Part shown: positions 8,270 through 17,541 of the stretch, piece by piece | Position numbering within the stretch: the stretch's first letter is position 1 | How the letters are laid out: each line of letters starts with the position of its first letter | Source of the DNA: Gemmatimonadaceae bacterium | Lineage (GTDB): Bacteria; Gemmatimonadota; Gemmatimonadetes; Gemmatimonadales; Gemmatimonadaceae | NCBI GenBank assembly: GCA_020852815.1 | Contig: JADZAN010000009.1 | Span: 62,001 to 126,000, forward strand | Length of the DNA stretch: 64,000 bases | Reading direction: 5' to 3' | The notes under the pieces: generated by a model | What the model was told of the DNA's origin: nothing | The model's input: only the letters and a program-made list of their open reading frames with translations | Databases searched by the model: none | Program-made: the position numbers and the translations under genes

Positions 8270-9853
8270 ATGCGACCGCGCATTCCCACCACTCGCGCGC
8301 TTGTCACCCGTCTCTCCCCCGCCCTGCCCAGGAGGGAAAGGGCGCGAGCGCGCGCGCATGCCGTGACCTGCGGCCTGGCCGGTGCGCTCCTCTTGCTCGC
8401 GCTCCCCGCTCGTGCGTCGGCGCAATCGACAACTGGCGCCACTGCGGCGACGGTCACGTCAGCGACGGTCACGTCAGCGACGGTCACGGCCGACTCCGCG
8501 GCAACCGCGCTGATCCGCGCCGCGCTCGCATCCGGCCGCCTCGCGGGGGCGCGCTGGCCACGCCTTGGCGACGTGCGCGAAGACCTTTCGCAGCTGTACG
8601 ACAGCGCCGCGTGGCGCCCGCTCTGGCTGCGAGATGGACAGCCCACCGCGACCGCCATGGGGGCGGTCCGCTACCTCACGCTCGTCGAAACGGTCGGGTT
8701 GCACGCGGAAGACTACGACGCCGCTCGCCTCGACTCACTCGCCAAGGCGCTGGTCGAGCGACGTGGGGCACCGTCCCACGCGCCCCGCTTCGAGGCGCTG
8801 CTCAGCGTCGCCGTTGCCCGCGTCCTGGCCGCGCTGCAGTGGGGGCGCGTGAACCCGCGCGATGTGCACGAGGAGTTTCGCATTCCGCGCTTCGACTACG
8901 ACGTTGCCGACGCCATGCGCGAGATGGCCGATGGCACCGACCCCACGGCGATCTTCAACGCCGCCGAACCGCCGCTCCTCCACTACCGCCTGCTCAAGGC
9001 ACAGCTCGCACGCCAGCGCGAACTCGCGCGCGACAGCACGTCGCTCGCACCTCGCAAGCGCATGGCCGAGCGCATCACGAAGATCGAACTCTCGCTCGAG
9101 CGCTGGCGCTGGCTCCCCCATTCGTTCCCGGGGCGAGTGCTCATCGTCAACATCCCCGAGTTCCGGCTGCACGTCTTTGACCGCCTCACCCCCGACTCCA
9201 CCGACCTGTTCAGCATGGACGTGGTGGTGGGACAGGCGTTCGACCACAGGACGCCGATTTTCATGAACGAGCTGCGCGTCCTCCACTTCTCGCCGTACTG
9301 GGAGGTGCCGACGAGCATCGCGCGCAAGGAGATCCGGCCGCCGGCGCTGCGTGCGCCTTCCTACCTGGCGCGCCACCACTACGTGTTGTTAGGCAGCGGC
9401 GACCGCGTCGTCCCCGCCACCGCCGCCAACATCGCCGCCATCGGCACGTCGGTGCGAGTGCGCCAGCTCCCGGGGCGCGACAACGCACTGGGACGGGTCA
9501 AGTTCCTCTTTCCCAACCCCCACAACGTCTACATGCACGACACCCCGGTGCAGCAGGCGTTCGCGCGCGCGCGCCGCGACATCAGTCACGGCTGCATTCG
9601 CCTGTCGCAACCGGTGGAGCTCGCGCGCTGGGTGCTGCGCGACCGCCCGGAGTGGACGCAGGAGGCCCTCGACTCGGCCATGACCCGCAGCACCCCGCTC
9701 GAGGTGCCGGTCACCGAGCACATCCCGGTCCTCATCCTCTACGGCACCGCGATCGCCGAGCGCAACGGCGACATGCGCTTCTACGCCGACATCTACGGAC
9801 ACGACCGGCAGCTGGCGGCGCTGCTGGCGCGCGGCTATCCCTATCCCCGTTAG
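8270..9853 (+). CDS. L,D-transpeptidase of the YcbB type
   Basis: 527 aa with an N-terminal signal sequence (hydrophobic 35-50, then ARASAQ). A YcbB-like scaffold region containing LSLERWRWLP precedes the YkuD catalytic domain, whose active site is SHGCIRLS with nucleophile Cys442. Such enzymes form 3-3 cross-links in peptidoglycan or attach proteins to it, in the periplasm. Residues just after the signal are a short low-complexity stretch (TVTSATVTSATVTA) encoded by a tandem DNA repeat. The stop codon lies inside a CGTTAGGC octamer. It is divergent from the dehydratase gene. Confidence 0.9.
   Translation: MRPRIPTTRALVTRLSPALPRRERARARAHAVTCGLAGALLLLALPARASAQSTTGATAATVTSATVTSATVTADSAATALIRAALASGRLAGARWPRLGDVREDLSQLYDSAAWRPLWLRDGQPTATAMGAVRYLTLVETVGLHAEDYDAARLDSLAKALVERRGAPSHAPRFEALLSVAVARVLAALQWGRVNPRDVHEEFRIPRFDYDVADAMREMADGTDPTAIFNAAEPPLLHYRLLKAQLARQRELARDSTSLAPRKRMAERITKIELSLERWRWLPHSFPGRVLIVNIPEFRLHVFDRLTPDSTDLFSMDVVVGQAFDHRTPIFMNELRVLHFSPYWEVPTSIARKEIRPPALRAPSYLARHHYVLLGSGDRVVPATAANIAAIGTSVRVRQLPGRDNALGRVKFLFPNPHNVYMHDTPVQQAFARARRDISHGCIRLSQPVELARWVLRDRPEWTQEALDSAMTRSTPLEVPVTEHIPVLILYGTAIAERNGDMRFYADIYGHDRQLAALLARGYPYPR
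8447..8488 (+). repeat. 15-bp in-frame tandem repeat
   Basis: Unit GCGACGGTCACGTCA repeats at 8447-8461 and 8462-8476, then a 12-nt partial copy (8477-8488). It lies in the linker after the signal peptide of the L,D-transpeptidase, where loss or gain of a unit would keep frame. Confidence 0.9.
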
Positions 9854-9922
9854 GCAGCCGGCCGCGACGGCGGACGTGGCGCACGGTCGGCGGCGCGCTG
9901 GCGGCCTTGCACGAGATGGCGC

Positions 9923-11266
9923 CTAGTACTTGAGCAGGTACCGCTCCAGCTCCCACTGATGCACCTGCGTGATGTACTCCCGCCACTCCTCGCGCTTGGC
10001 TTGCAGGAAGTGGCGCGCCACGTGCTCGCCTAACGCCTCGAGGATCACATCGTCCTTCTCCAGCTCGTCGCACGCCTCGTTGAGGTCGAGCGGAAGGTCG
10101 TCGATGCGCAGGCGCCGCTTTTCGCGGAACGACATCTCGACGATGTTCGTGTCCACCGGCTCGCGGAAATCGGCGTTCGTGGCGAGGCCGTCGAGCCCGG
10201 CCGCCAGCATCACGGCAAGGGCGAGGTAGGGGTTGGCCGAAGGATCGGGCATGCGCACCTCGACGCGCGTCCCCGTTCCGCGCCGTTCCGGCACACGAAT
10301 CAGCGGCGACCGGTTGCGCATCGACCACGCCACGTTCACCGGCGCCTCGAAGCCCGGCACCAGTCGCTTGTACGAGTTCACGAGCGGGTTGGTGATGGCG
10401 CAGAAGCCGCGCGCATGGCGCAACAGCCCGCCGATGTAGTGCAGCGCCACGTCGCTCAGCTGCCACTTCGCGTCGGGAGCATAGAAGGCATTCGTCCCCT
10501 CGGCAAAGAGCGACTGGTGTGTGTGCATCCCGCTCCCGCTCTGCCCGAAGATCGGCTTGGGCATGAACGACGCCGTGAGCCCGAAGCGCCCGGCCACGTA
10601 CTTCACCACGAACCGGAACGTCGCGATGCAATCGGCCGTGGTCAGCGCATCGGCGTGGCGGAAGTCGATCTCGTGCTGCCCGTGCGCGACTTCGTGGTGC
10701 GCGGCCTCCACCTCGAACCCCATCTGCTCGAGCGTCGACACGATTGCGCGGCGCGCATCCTCGCCCAGGTCGGCCGGCGCCATGTCGAAGTAGCTCCCCA
10801 CGTCATGCGTCACCGTGGCCGGCTGCCCCTCCTGCCCCGGCTTGAACATGAAGAACTCGGCCTCCATCCCGGCATGCATCACGTAGCCGCGCGACGCCGC
10901 CAGCGCCACCTGGCGCTTGAGCACGGCGCGCGGGTCGCCGGCGAATGGCGTTCCGTCGGGCATGTGGATGTCGCAGATGAGGCGCGCCACCTTGCTGTCG
11001 TTCTCCCCCCAGGGGAAGACGAGGAACGTCGACAGATCGGGGACGAGGAGCATGTCCGATTCCTCGATGCGCACGAACCCCTCGATCGAGGAGCCATCGA
11101 ACAGGATGTCGCCGGCCAACGCCTTCTCGAACTGCGAGCGCGGAATCTCGACGTTCTTGTTCACGCCGAGGATGTCGGTGAACTGGAGGCGGAGAAACTT
11201 CACCCCCTGTTCCGACGCAAGCTTGAGGATGTCCGAGGCGGTGGCACCGGCCAGAGCGTGGCGCAT
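9923..11266 (-). CDS. glnA: glutamine synthetase type I, alpha subfamily
   Basis: 447 aa, the short GSI length. Motifs include LFDGSSIEGFVRIEESDM, MEAEFFMF, HEVAHGQHEIDF, FGQSGSGMHTHQSL and NPYLALAVMLAAGLDG. Arg66 in the SIEGFVRIEES block corresponds to the feedback-sensing arginine of the Bacillus GSI-alpha enzyme. The loop that carries the adenylylated tyrosine in GSI-beta enzymes reads RIDDLPLDLNEA here, without tyrosine. Control by adenylylation is therefore unlikely, and feedback inhibition or protein partners are more plausible. No glnR-type regulator is next to it. Confidence 0.95.
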   Translation of the reverse strand: MRHALAGATASDILKLASEQGVKFLRLQFTDILGVNKNVEIPRSQFEKALAGDILFDGSSIEGFVRIEESDMLLVPDLSTFLVFPWGENDSKVARLICDIHMPDGTPFAGDPRAVLKRQVALAASRGYVMHAGMEAEFFMFKPGQEGQPATVTHDVGSYFDMAPADLGEDARRAIVSTLEQMGFEVEAAHHEVAHGQHEIDFRHADALTTADCIATFRFVVKYVAGRFGLTASFMPKPIFGQSGSGMHTHQSLFAEGTNAFYAPDAKWQLSDVALHYIGGLLRHARGFCAITNPLVNSYKRLVPGFEAPVNVAWSMRNRSPLIRVPERRGTGTRVEVRMPDPSANPYLALAVMLAAGLDGLATNADFREPVDTNIVEMSFREKRRLRIDDLPLDLNEACDELEKDDVILEALGEHVARHFLQAKREEWREYITQVHQWELERYLLKY

Positions 11267-11417
11267 GGTGACGAAGATCGAGGAAAGGAAAGCGGCGAAG
11301 AGCGAACGTTAGGGCCTCCCCCCTCCCCCCTCAACGGACGCGCCCCCCTTCCCTCGACGCGCGCCCGTTGGAAAGCGCGCTCTCCCGTCACGCATTCCCC
11401 GCCCCCATCTTCTCCGC

Positions 11418-12284
11418 ATGTCGAAAGCCTCCAATGCCGGCACCACGTGCCCGTCGTGCGGGACCATGTCCCGGGGAAAGTTCTGCGCCGAGTGTGGCGC
11501 CGCGTTGCAGGGTGTCACCTGCGCCTCCTGTCAGGCCCCGATCACTCCGGGCGCCAAGTTCTGTCACAACTGCGGCGCCCAGGCCGGGAGATCCGGCGGC
11601 GCAGCCGCCCCTCGCGCGCGTGGTGGCGCCGCTACCGCGGAAGCCCCGCCACCGCGCAGCGTCCTGCCGTGGGCGATCGGCGTCCTCGCCGTCCTCGGCT
11701 TGGTGATCGTCATCGCCGTGCAACAGCGCGACGCCGCGCCCACGACCATGGGCGCGAATACCTCGCTCGATGGCAGCGGTGCAGCCGGTGGCGCGGGCGG
11801 TGCCGGGAATCCGTTCGCGGCGCCGGCGGGTGGCAGCGGCGCAATCCGCGCCCCCGACATCTCGTCGATGTCGCCGCGCGAGCGCGCCGACCGGCTCTAC
11901 GATCGCGTCATGCGTCTCGCCTCCGAAGGAAAAAGCGACAGCGCCTCCTTCTTCGCGACGATGGCATCGCAGGCGTACGAGCTGTTGGGCCCGCTCGACG
12001 ATGACCTTAAGTACGACCACGGACGCATGTCCGAGATGGCGGGCGACCTCGCATCCGCGCAGAAGGAAGCCGACGCCATCCTGGCGAACAACCCGGATCA
12101 CCTACTGGGACTCATCCTCAGCGCCCGCGTCGCCCAGCTCAAGAATGACAAGGCCGGATACGGAAAGTTCATGAAGAAGCTCGTGGCGGCCGAGAAGACG
12201 GAACGCGCCAAGTCGATCGAGGAGTACACCAGGCACCAGGGCGACATCGACGCCGCACTCCAGGAAGCGCGCACCATCAAGTAG
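11418..12284 (+). CDS. double zinc-ribbon membrane protein with TPR-like C-terminus
   Basis: 288 aa. The N-terminus has two CxxC...CxxC zinc ribbons (CPSCG...CAECG, about 11-31; CASCQ...CHNCG, about 35-56). A Gly/Ala linker, one membrane helix (about 84-102, PWAIGVLAVLGLVIVIAV), a Gly-rich linker and a helical, Lys/Glu-rich region follow. The last 140 residues look like irregular TPR repeats (helices around YDRVMRLASEGKSDSA and YELLGPLDDDLKYDHGRM). It probably sits in the inner membrane with the ribbons in the cytoplasm. Function unknown. Confidence 0.8.
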   Translation: MSKASNAGTTCPSCGTMSRGKFCAECGAALQGVTCASCQAPITPGAKFCHNCGAQAGRSGGAAAPRARGGAATAEAPPPRSVLPWAIGVLAVLGLVIVIAVQQRDAAPTTMGANTSLDGSGAAGGAGGAGNPFAAPAGGSGAIRAPDISSMSPRERADRLYDRVMRLASEGKSDSASFFATMASQAYELLGPLDDDLKYDHGRMSEMAGDLASAQKEADAILANNPDHLLGLILSARVAQLKNDKAGYGKFMKKLVAAEKTERAKSIEEYTRHQGDIDAALQEARTIK

Positions 12285-12427
12285 CCGCGTCGCGCCGCTC
12301 CAAGGCTCAGGCTCGTCCGTTCGCTCGTCGTCTCCTTCGTTGTCTCCTTCGTTGTCTCGCTCGTCCGCGGTACTCGTCAGGCGGTGTCGTCGCCAGTCTC
12401 TCACGATCCATCCGGAGCGTCAACTCC

Positions 12428-15400
12428 GTGTCGCACACGCCGCGTGTCGAGTCTCGCGCTCCGTCGCTGGATGCTGCCGAATTGCTGGCGGTGGCACGTC
12501 GGCTTGCCCTTGCCGCCGAGAGTAGCGACGAGGCGGCGACGATCCTCGCCGAGAGTATCGTCTCGCTCCTCGGCGCGGAGGGCTGCCTCGTCTCCTCTCT
12601 CGCCGACGGCTACTTCCGCGTCGATGCGGCTGCGGGAAGCCTTGCCGCGATGCGAGGGGAGCGCAGTCGGTTGGAGCCATCCATCGCGCTGCGCACGCTG
12701 CACGAGAACAGGGTCCTCATCGCCAACGACCTGGGCGGGGAGTCGGTGCTTGGCAGCGCGCACCATCGCGCCTTCGGCGTCCGTCAGGTTGCCGCTGCCC
12801 CGCTGATCGCGGGGGGAAGCGCCTTCGGCGTCCTGCTCGCGGTGAACAGCCCCCGCGATGCATTCGACGAGACCGACGCCACGCTCCTGCAGCGCGTCGC
12901 CGAGCTTGGCTCCCCCGCCGTGCGCAGCGAGCGCCTCCTGGAGCGGGAACGTCGCAGTGCGCGCGAGGCCACCGCCCTCGCCGACGTGGTGAAGCACCTC
13001 AACCAGTCGCTCGAGGTGGAGCGCGTCTTCACCCTCATCGCCCAGCACGCCGCCGACCTGCTGCACGGCGCCGGCGCCACCGTCACGGTGGTGGACGGGG
13101 ATGCGCTGCAGATCGTTGGAGCCGCGGGGCATGCGATCGGTCGCTTCGTGGGCGCACTCCCCACACAGGGGGTCTTCAGCGGCGAGGCGCTGCGACGCGG
13201 CCAACCCGTGCGCACCACCGACCTGCGCCTCTTCCCCCGCTGGGAACGGTCCGCCGAACTGCTCAGCGACGTCGCCCCGAATGCCGTGGCGGCGCCGCTC
13301 CTCGTGGGCGATCGCGCGATTGGCACGGTGCTGGTGTACGGCAACGCGCTGCGCGACTTCAACGAGCACGACGAGGAGCTCCTGCAGGCGCTGGCCTCGC
13401 ACGCCGCCGTCGCGGTGGAGAACGCCCGGCTGTATCGCGCCGCCGCGCGCACCACGCGGCACGCCGAGATCCTGGCAGCCACGGGGCGGACGCTCGCCTC
13501 CGTCCTCGCATCGGACAATGTCTTCGACGGCATCGAGCGCGTGGCCAAGCAGCAGCTCGGTGCCGATGGCTTCACCGTCTACTCGGTGGACATCGAGCGG
13601 AAGACCGCGTGGGTGCAGCACTCGCGCGGGCTGGGAACCGAGCAGGTCTCCGACATCGCCCCCAGGATCTTCACCGGGCGCCCAGGCTGGGCCCTGGAGA
13701 GCGGTGAGAACGCCATCCTTCCCGACCTCCACGCCCTCCCCGACGAGGAACTCTCCGAGCCGTTGCACGGTTTGCGCCTGGCGGGCGTCTCGGCCATCGC
13801 CTTCCTCCCGCTCGTGGTCGATCGCGTGGTGCGCGGCCTCCTCGTGATGCGCTGGTTCCAGCGCCGCTACCCCGACGAGGCCGAAGTCGACCTCCTGCGC
13901 GACTTCGCCACGCACGTCGCCATCGCCCTGCGCAACGCCGGGCTCCTCGAGGACCTCGAACGGCGCGCCACGCGACTCGCGGCGGTGGCACAGGTGCAAC
14001 AAGCCATCTCTCGCACCGAACTCGGCGACGTCTATGGCGAGGTCCACCGCGCCGCGCGCAGCTCCATTCCACGCATCTCCGTCTTCGCCCTCCTGCTCGC
14101 GAACCCGGCACGCACGCACTTCCTCCCGCAGCTCATCGTCGTCGACGGGGTGAGCACCGGTGCGTCCGCGCTTCCCAGCGTCCCGCTGGGCGACTGCGGC
14201 GCCTCGCAGGCGCTGCGCGACGGAGGCGCCCACATCAGCAACGCCCCCGTCCTTTCGTGGTCCGAAATCGTGGCCGGACGCGCGGGACGCGCACACGCGA
14301 AGGCCGAAATCGCCGTTCCCATCGTGCACGGCGAGGAGATCCTCGGCGTCCTCGTCGTGCAAGGCGACGAAGGGCGTCTCTTCAGCGAGGAAGACGCGGC
14401 CGTGCTGTCGCTCATCGCGCGCCAGGCCGGCGCGGCGATCGAGAACGCGCGCCTCTTCGACGCCGAGCGTCAGGCCCGCTCCATAGCCGAGGCGGCCGCC
14501 GCCATCGCGCGCGCCGCCCTCTTTGCCAACTCACCCCACGAGTCGGGACGCCAGATCCTCGCCGCGGTCGACTCCGTGGTCCCGTCCACGGGCAAGGCGC
14601 TGGCGCTGATGGGTGATGGCGGCGAAACGCTCACCTACGTCAGCGCCATCGGGGCGCTCATCGCGCTCGAGCAGCGCGCGATTCCGGGAGGTGAGAGCGC
14701 CGCGCGCCTTGTCGGGACGCACGCCACGGTCATCACGCCGTCCCACGACGCGCTGGCGACGATCCAGGAGCGCGACGTGATTCCCGACGGCGCGGTCGTG
14801 GTCCCGCTCATCGCCAAGGACCAGCTCCTGGGCGTGATGTGGAGCGTCCCGGTGGCCGGGGCGCGTGTCCGTCAGGGGCAAGTCGAATCACTCGGGCGCC
14901 TGGCAGCGCACGTGGCACTCGCCGCCGACGTCCTGCTGCTGGGCGAGGAGGAGCGCAAGCGCCGCGAGCGCGAACGCATGCTCGCCACCGCGCTGGCGAC
15001 CATGGACCAGCCCGTCTTCGTCCTCGGGCTCGACCGGCGCGTCTGGTACGCCAACCCCGCCGCGGCGCGCGAGTACGGCTACAGCAGCGACGAGCTGGTC
15101 GCGCTCACCTTCGACACGCTCGTGGCCTCTGCGGTCCCCGCCCGGCGCGTCGGCCACGAATCGGTGGGCGCCGCGGCGGGGGCCGCGGTGGGGGCCGCGG
15201 TGGGGGCCGCGGTGGGCGGGCTGGGACTTGCCACGTCCACGAGTGTCTGGCTGGCCGAGCACGTGCACCGGCGGCGCGACCGGTCCGAGTTCCCGGCGTC
15301 GGTCATGCTCAGCTACATCCGCGATGACGGCGGCGCCCCGGTGGGACAGGTGATGAATGTCCGCAACCTCACCGATGAACGGCGCATGGAGGAACAGTTG

Positions 15401-16105
15401 CGCCAGAGCGAGAAGCTCGCCGCGTTAGGCGAGCTGGTGGCCGGCGTCGCGCACGAGCTCAACAACCCCCTCACCGGCATTTCGGCGTTTGCCCAGCTCC
15501 TGCTGGAGGACTCGATCACGCGCGAGCAGCGCGAGTCGGTGCGCCTCATCAAGCGCGAGGCCGATCGCGCCGTGGGCGTCATCCGCGACCTCCTCATCTT
15601 CTCGCGCAAGGCGGGACCCACGCGCTCGCCCGTGGACCTCAACGAGATCATCGAGCTCACCCTGCGCCTCCGCAACTACTCCCTGCGGAGCGCCGAGGTG
15701 GACGTCTCGGTCGACCTCGCGCCTGGCGCGCCGCGTATCCACGGCGACGACCAGCGGCTGCAACAGGTCCTGCTCAACCTCGTGGTGAATGCCGAGTACG
15801 CCATGCAGCGCGCGAGCGTCAAGCAGTTGACGCTCCGGACCGAAGCGTTCGAGCAAGGGGTCCTCCTCACCGTCTCCGATACAGGCTCGGGGATGACGGA
15901 GGAGACCCGGCAACGCATCTTTGAACCCTTCTTCACCACCAAACCCGCGGGACAGGGAACCGGGCTGGGCCTCAGTGTGTCGTACGGCATCGTGCAGGCA
16001 CATGGCGGGACCATCTCGGTGGAGAGCCAACTCGGATCCGGCTCGCTCTTCCGCATCTATCTTCCGGCTTCGGGAGCACCGCTCCCCTCCGCTCCTCCGT
16101 CATGA
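12428..16105 (+). CDS. multi-GAF, PAS-containing sensor histidine kinase
   Basis: 1225 aa from a GTG at 12428, with GGAG about 10 nt upstream. It has no membrane segments. Roughly five GAF-like modules (about 15-175, 185-345, 350-510, 515-680, 690-845) precede a PAS domain (about 855-985), HisKA with phospho-acceptor His1009 in GVAHELNNPL, and HATPase_c (boxes NLVVNAEYAM, SDTGSGM, GQGTGLGLSV). A short GAAVGAAVGAAVGG repeat lies inside the PAS region. There is no receiver domain. The stop overlaps the next gene's start as ATGA, so the two are translationally coupled and probably form a pair. The ligand is unknown. Confidence 0.92.
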   Translation: MSHTPRVESRAPSLDAAELLAVARRLALAAESSDEAATILAESIVSLLGAEGCLVSSLADGYFRVDAAAGSLAAMRGERSRLEPSIALRTLHENRVLIANDLGGESVLGSAHHRAFGVRQVAAAPLIAGGSAFGVLLAVNSPRDAFDETDATLLQRVAELGSPAVRSERLLERERRSAREATALADVVKHLNQSLEVERVFTLIAQHAADLLHGAGATVTVVDGDALQIVGAAGHAIGRFVGALPTQGVFSGEALRRGQPVRTTDLRLFPRWERSAELLSDVAPNAVAAPLLVGDRAIGTVLVYGNALRDFNEHDEELLQALASHAAVAVENARLYRAAARTTRHAEILAATGRTLASVLASDNVFDGIERVAKQQLGADGFTVYSVDIERKTAWVQHSRGLGTEQVSDIAPRIFTGRPGWALESGENAILPDLHALPDEELSEPLHGLRLAGVSAIAFLPLVVDRVVRGLLVMRWFQRRYPDEAEVDLLRDFATHVAIALRNAGLLEDLERRATRLAAVAQVQQAISRTELGDVYGEVHRAARSSIPRISVFALLLANPARTHFLPQLIVVDGVSTGASALPSVPLGDCGASQALRDGGAHISNAPVLSWSEIVAGRAGRAHAKAEIAVPIVHGEEILGVLVVQGDEGRLFSEEDAAVLSLIARQAGAAIENARLFDAERQARSIAEAAAAIARAALFANSPHESGRQILAAVDSVVPSTGKALALMGDGGETLTYVSAIGALIALEQRAIPGGESAARLVGTHATVITPSHDALATIQERDVIPDGAVVVPLIAKDQLLGVMWSVPVAGARVRQGQVESLGRLAAHVALAADVLLLGEEERKRRERERMLATALATMDQPVFVLGLDRRVWYANPAAAREYGYSSDELVALTFDTLVASAVPARRVGHESVGAAAGAAVGAAVGAAVGGLGLATSTSVWLAEHVHRRRDRSEFPASVMLSYIRDDGGAPVGQVMNVRNLTDERRMEEQLRQSEKLAALGELVAGVAHELNNPLTGISAFAQLLLEDSITREQRESVRLIKREADRAVGVIRDLLIFSRKAGPTRSPVDLNEIIELTLRLRNYSLRSAEVDVSVDLAPGAPRIHGDDQRLQQVLLNLVVNAEYAMQRASVKQLTLRTEAFEQGVLLTVSDTGSGMTEETRQRIFEPFFTTKPAGQGTGLGLSVSYGIVQAHGGTISVESQLGSGSLFRIYLPASGAPLPSAPPS
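15179..15214 (+). repeat. 12-bp in-frame tandem repeat in the kinase gene
   Basis: Three exact copies of GGGGCCGCGGTG (15179-15190, 15191-15202, 15203-15214) encode Gly-Ala-Ala-Val units inside the PAS region. Confidence 0.9.
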
Positions 16106-17196
16106 GTGAATCCGCACGCAGCGGCGCCCTCAGCAACCGCATCATCGGTGGCCCGGAAACCCGGCGCCTCCTCGTGGTCGACGACGAGGAGACGATTCGA
16201 TTGGCGCTTTCCAAGTTCCTCCGGTCGCGCGGCTTCGACGTCGAGACGGCGGAGTCGGCCGACGCCGCGCTCGCGCTCCTGCAGCCGGGGCCCTTCTCGC
16301 TCATGCTGTGCGACATCCGGATGCCGGGGATGTCGGGGCTCGACCTCGTCCCCAGGGCGCGCGCCCTTCATCCCGACCTCGCCGTGATCATGCTGAGCGC
16401 GGTCAACGACGTCCCCACCGCATCGGAGTCGATCGCCGTGGGGGCGATGGAGTACCTCACCAAGCCGGTCGACCTGCAGGACCTGCTGGCCGCCATCGAG
16501 CGCGTCGCGCACCGGCGTGACCTGGTCGTCGAGCAGCGGAACGTCGAACGGCTGATCGAATCCGAAGTCGCGCGCCGCACCGCCGACCTGGAGCGCGAGC
16601 GCAGCACCGTAGTGGCGTCCGCCATCGACTCCATCGCCCACCTGGTGGCGATGCACGAGGCCAAGGATCCCTATCTCTCGGGGACGTCGCTGCGCGTGAG
16701 TGCGCTGGCGCGCGCGATCGGCGAGGTGATGTCGCTCGATGCTGCACTGGTGGAGCAGGTTGCCGTCGCCGCGCGCCTGCATGACGTGGGGAAGATCGCC
16801 CTCCGGGAGTCGGTCCAGAACAAGCCGGGAGCGCTCAGCCCCGAGGAGTACGAGCACGTGAAGGACCACGTGCGCGTGGCGCTGGATATCCTGTCGCCGC
16901 TCACGCAGCTCCGCGAGGTGCTCGACTTCGTGCGCGACCATCACGAGCACTGGGATGGCACCGGCTATCCGCGCGGCGCGATGGGTGACCAGATTTCGTT
17001 AGGTGGCCGCATCCTCTGCTGCGCCGACGCGTTCATCGCCCTCACGTCGCGGCGCGCCTATCGCCCGGCGATGTCGATCGAGGACACCGTGGACTACCTC
17101 GCCGCGCACGCCGGCGGGCTGCTCGACCCATCGGTGTACGCCGCCCTCAAGACCGTGGTCAGCGAACGCCGCGTCCTCGGGCTCATCGCCGACTGA
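16102..17196 (+). CDS. response regulator with HD-GYP domain
   Basis: 364 aa. The receiver (about 17-135) has Asp71 in LCDIRMPGMSG and Lys in YLTKPVD. A coiled-coil linker (about 145-178) joins it to an HD-GYP domain with His227-Asp228 in LHDVGK and the signature HHEHWDGTGYPRG. HD-GYP proteins usually hydrolyse cyclic di-GMP. One metal-site position looks altered: where most relatives have GHSLRV, this protein has GTSLRV (Thr195). Activity is therefore uncertain. The 4-nt overlap with the GAF kinase makes that kinase its likely phosphodonor. Confidence 0.88.
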   Translation: MSESARSGALSNRIIGGPETRRLLVVDDEETIRLALSKFLRSRGFDVETAESADAALALLQPGPFSLMLCDIRMPGMSGLDLVPRARALHPDLAVIMLSAVNDVPTASESIAVGAMEYLTKPVDLQDLLAAIERVAHRRDLVVEQRNVERLIESEVARRTADLERERSTVVASAIDSIAHLVAMHEAKDPYLSGTSLRVSALARAIGEVMSLDAALVEQVAVAARLHDVGKIALRESVQNKPGALSPEEYEHVKDHVRVALDILSPLTQLREVLDFVRDHHEHWDGTGYPRGAMGDQISLGGRILCCADAFIALTSRRAYRPAMSIEDTVDYLAAHAGGLLDPSVYAALKTVVSERRVLGLIAD

Positions 17197-17359
17197 CCCG
17201 CTCCGAGGCGAGCGGTTGCAACGCACACGGCAATGACGCGCCGGTCGCCGTCGCGCACGTCGCGCACGCCGCGCATGCCGCGCATGCCGAACTCGGCGCG
17301 CTTGTGTGCGTGCAAAGCGTCATGCGACGCGAGGCGGAGATACTGCGTTGATTTCCCGC

Positions 17360-17388
17360 TTGACGCCGACAGCCCTCGATTGTAAAAG
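17360..17388 (+). promoter_or_regulatory. possible promoter in the 345-bp gap before the H1-like gene
   Basis: TTGACG (17360-17365) and TAAAAG (17383-17388) are 17 nt apart, about 150 nt before the next ATG. It is the only promoter-like element I see in the gene-free stretch 17197-17541, which otherwise shows short GC-rich repeats (CGCATGCCG twice near 17275). Confidence 0.4.
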
Positions 17389-17541
17389 GAAGTTCCCAAA
17401 ACGAGCGGCCATGCGGTCGCTCCTCGGCGATGCTGCGCCGGTGACCGTGACCTGACGGGGACGCCCCCCGGACCGTCGCTGCACGAGGCCCGCCCGCCGA
17501 TGGCACATGGACCGTCGATCACTACATAGCAGGAGGCATTC

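Noticed and set aside
12401-14362. 653-codon minus-strand open frame
   Set aside because: Antisense to the GAF kinase; long antisense frames are common at this GC content, and the product is low-complexity and charged.
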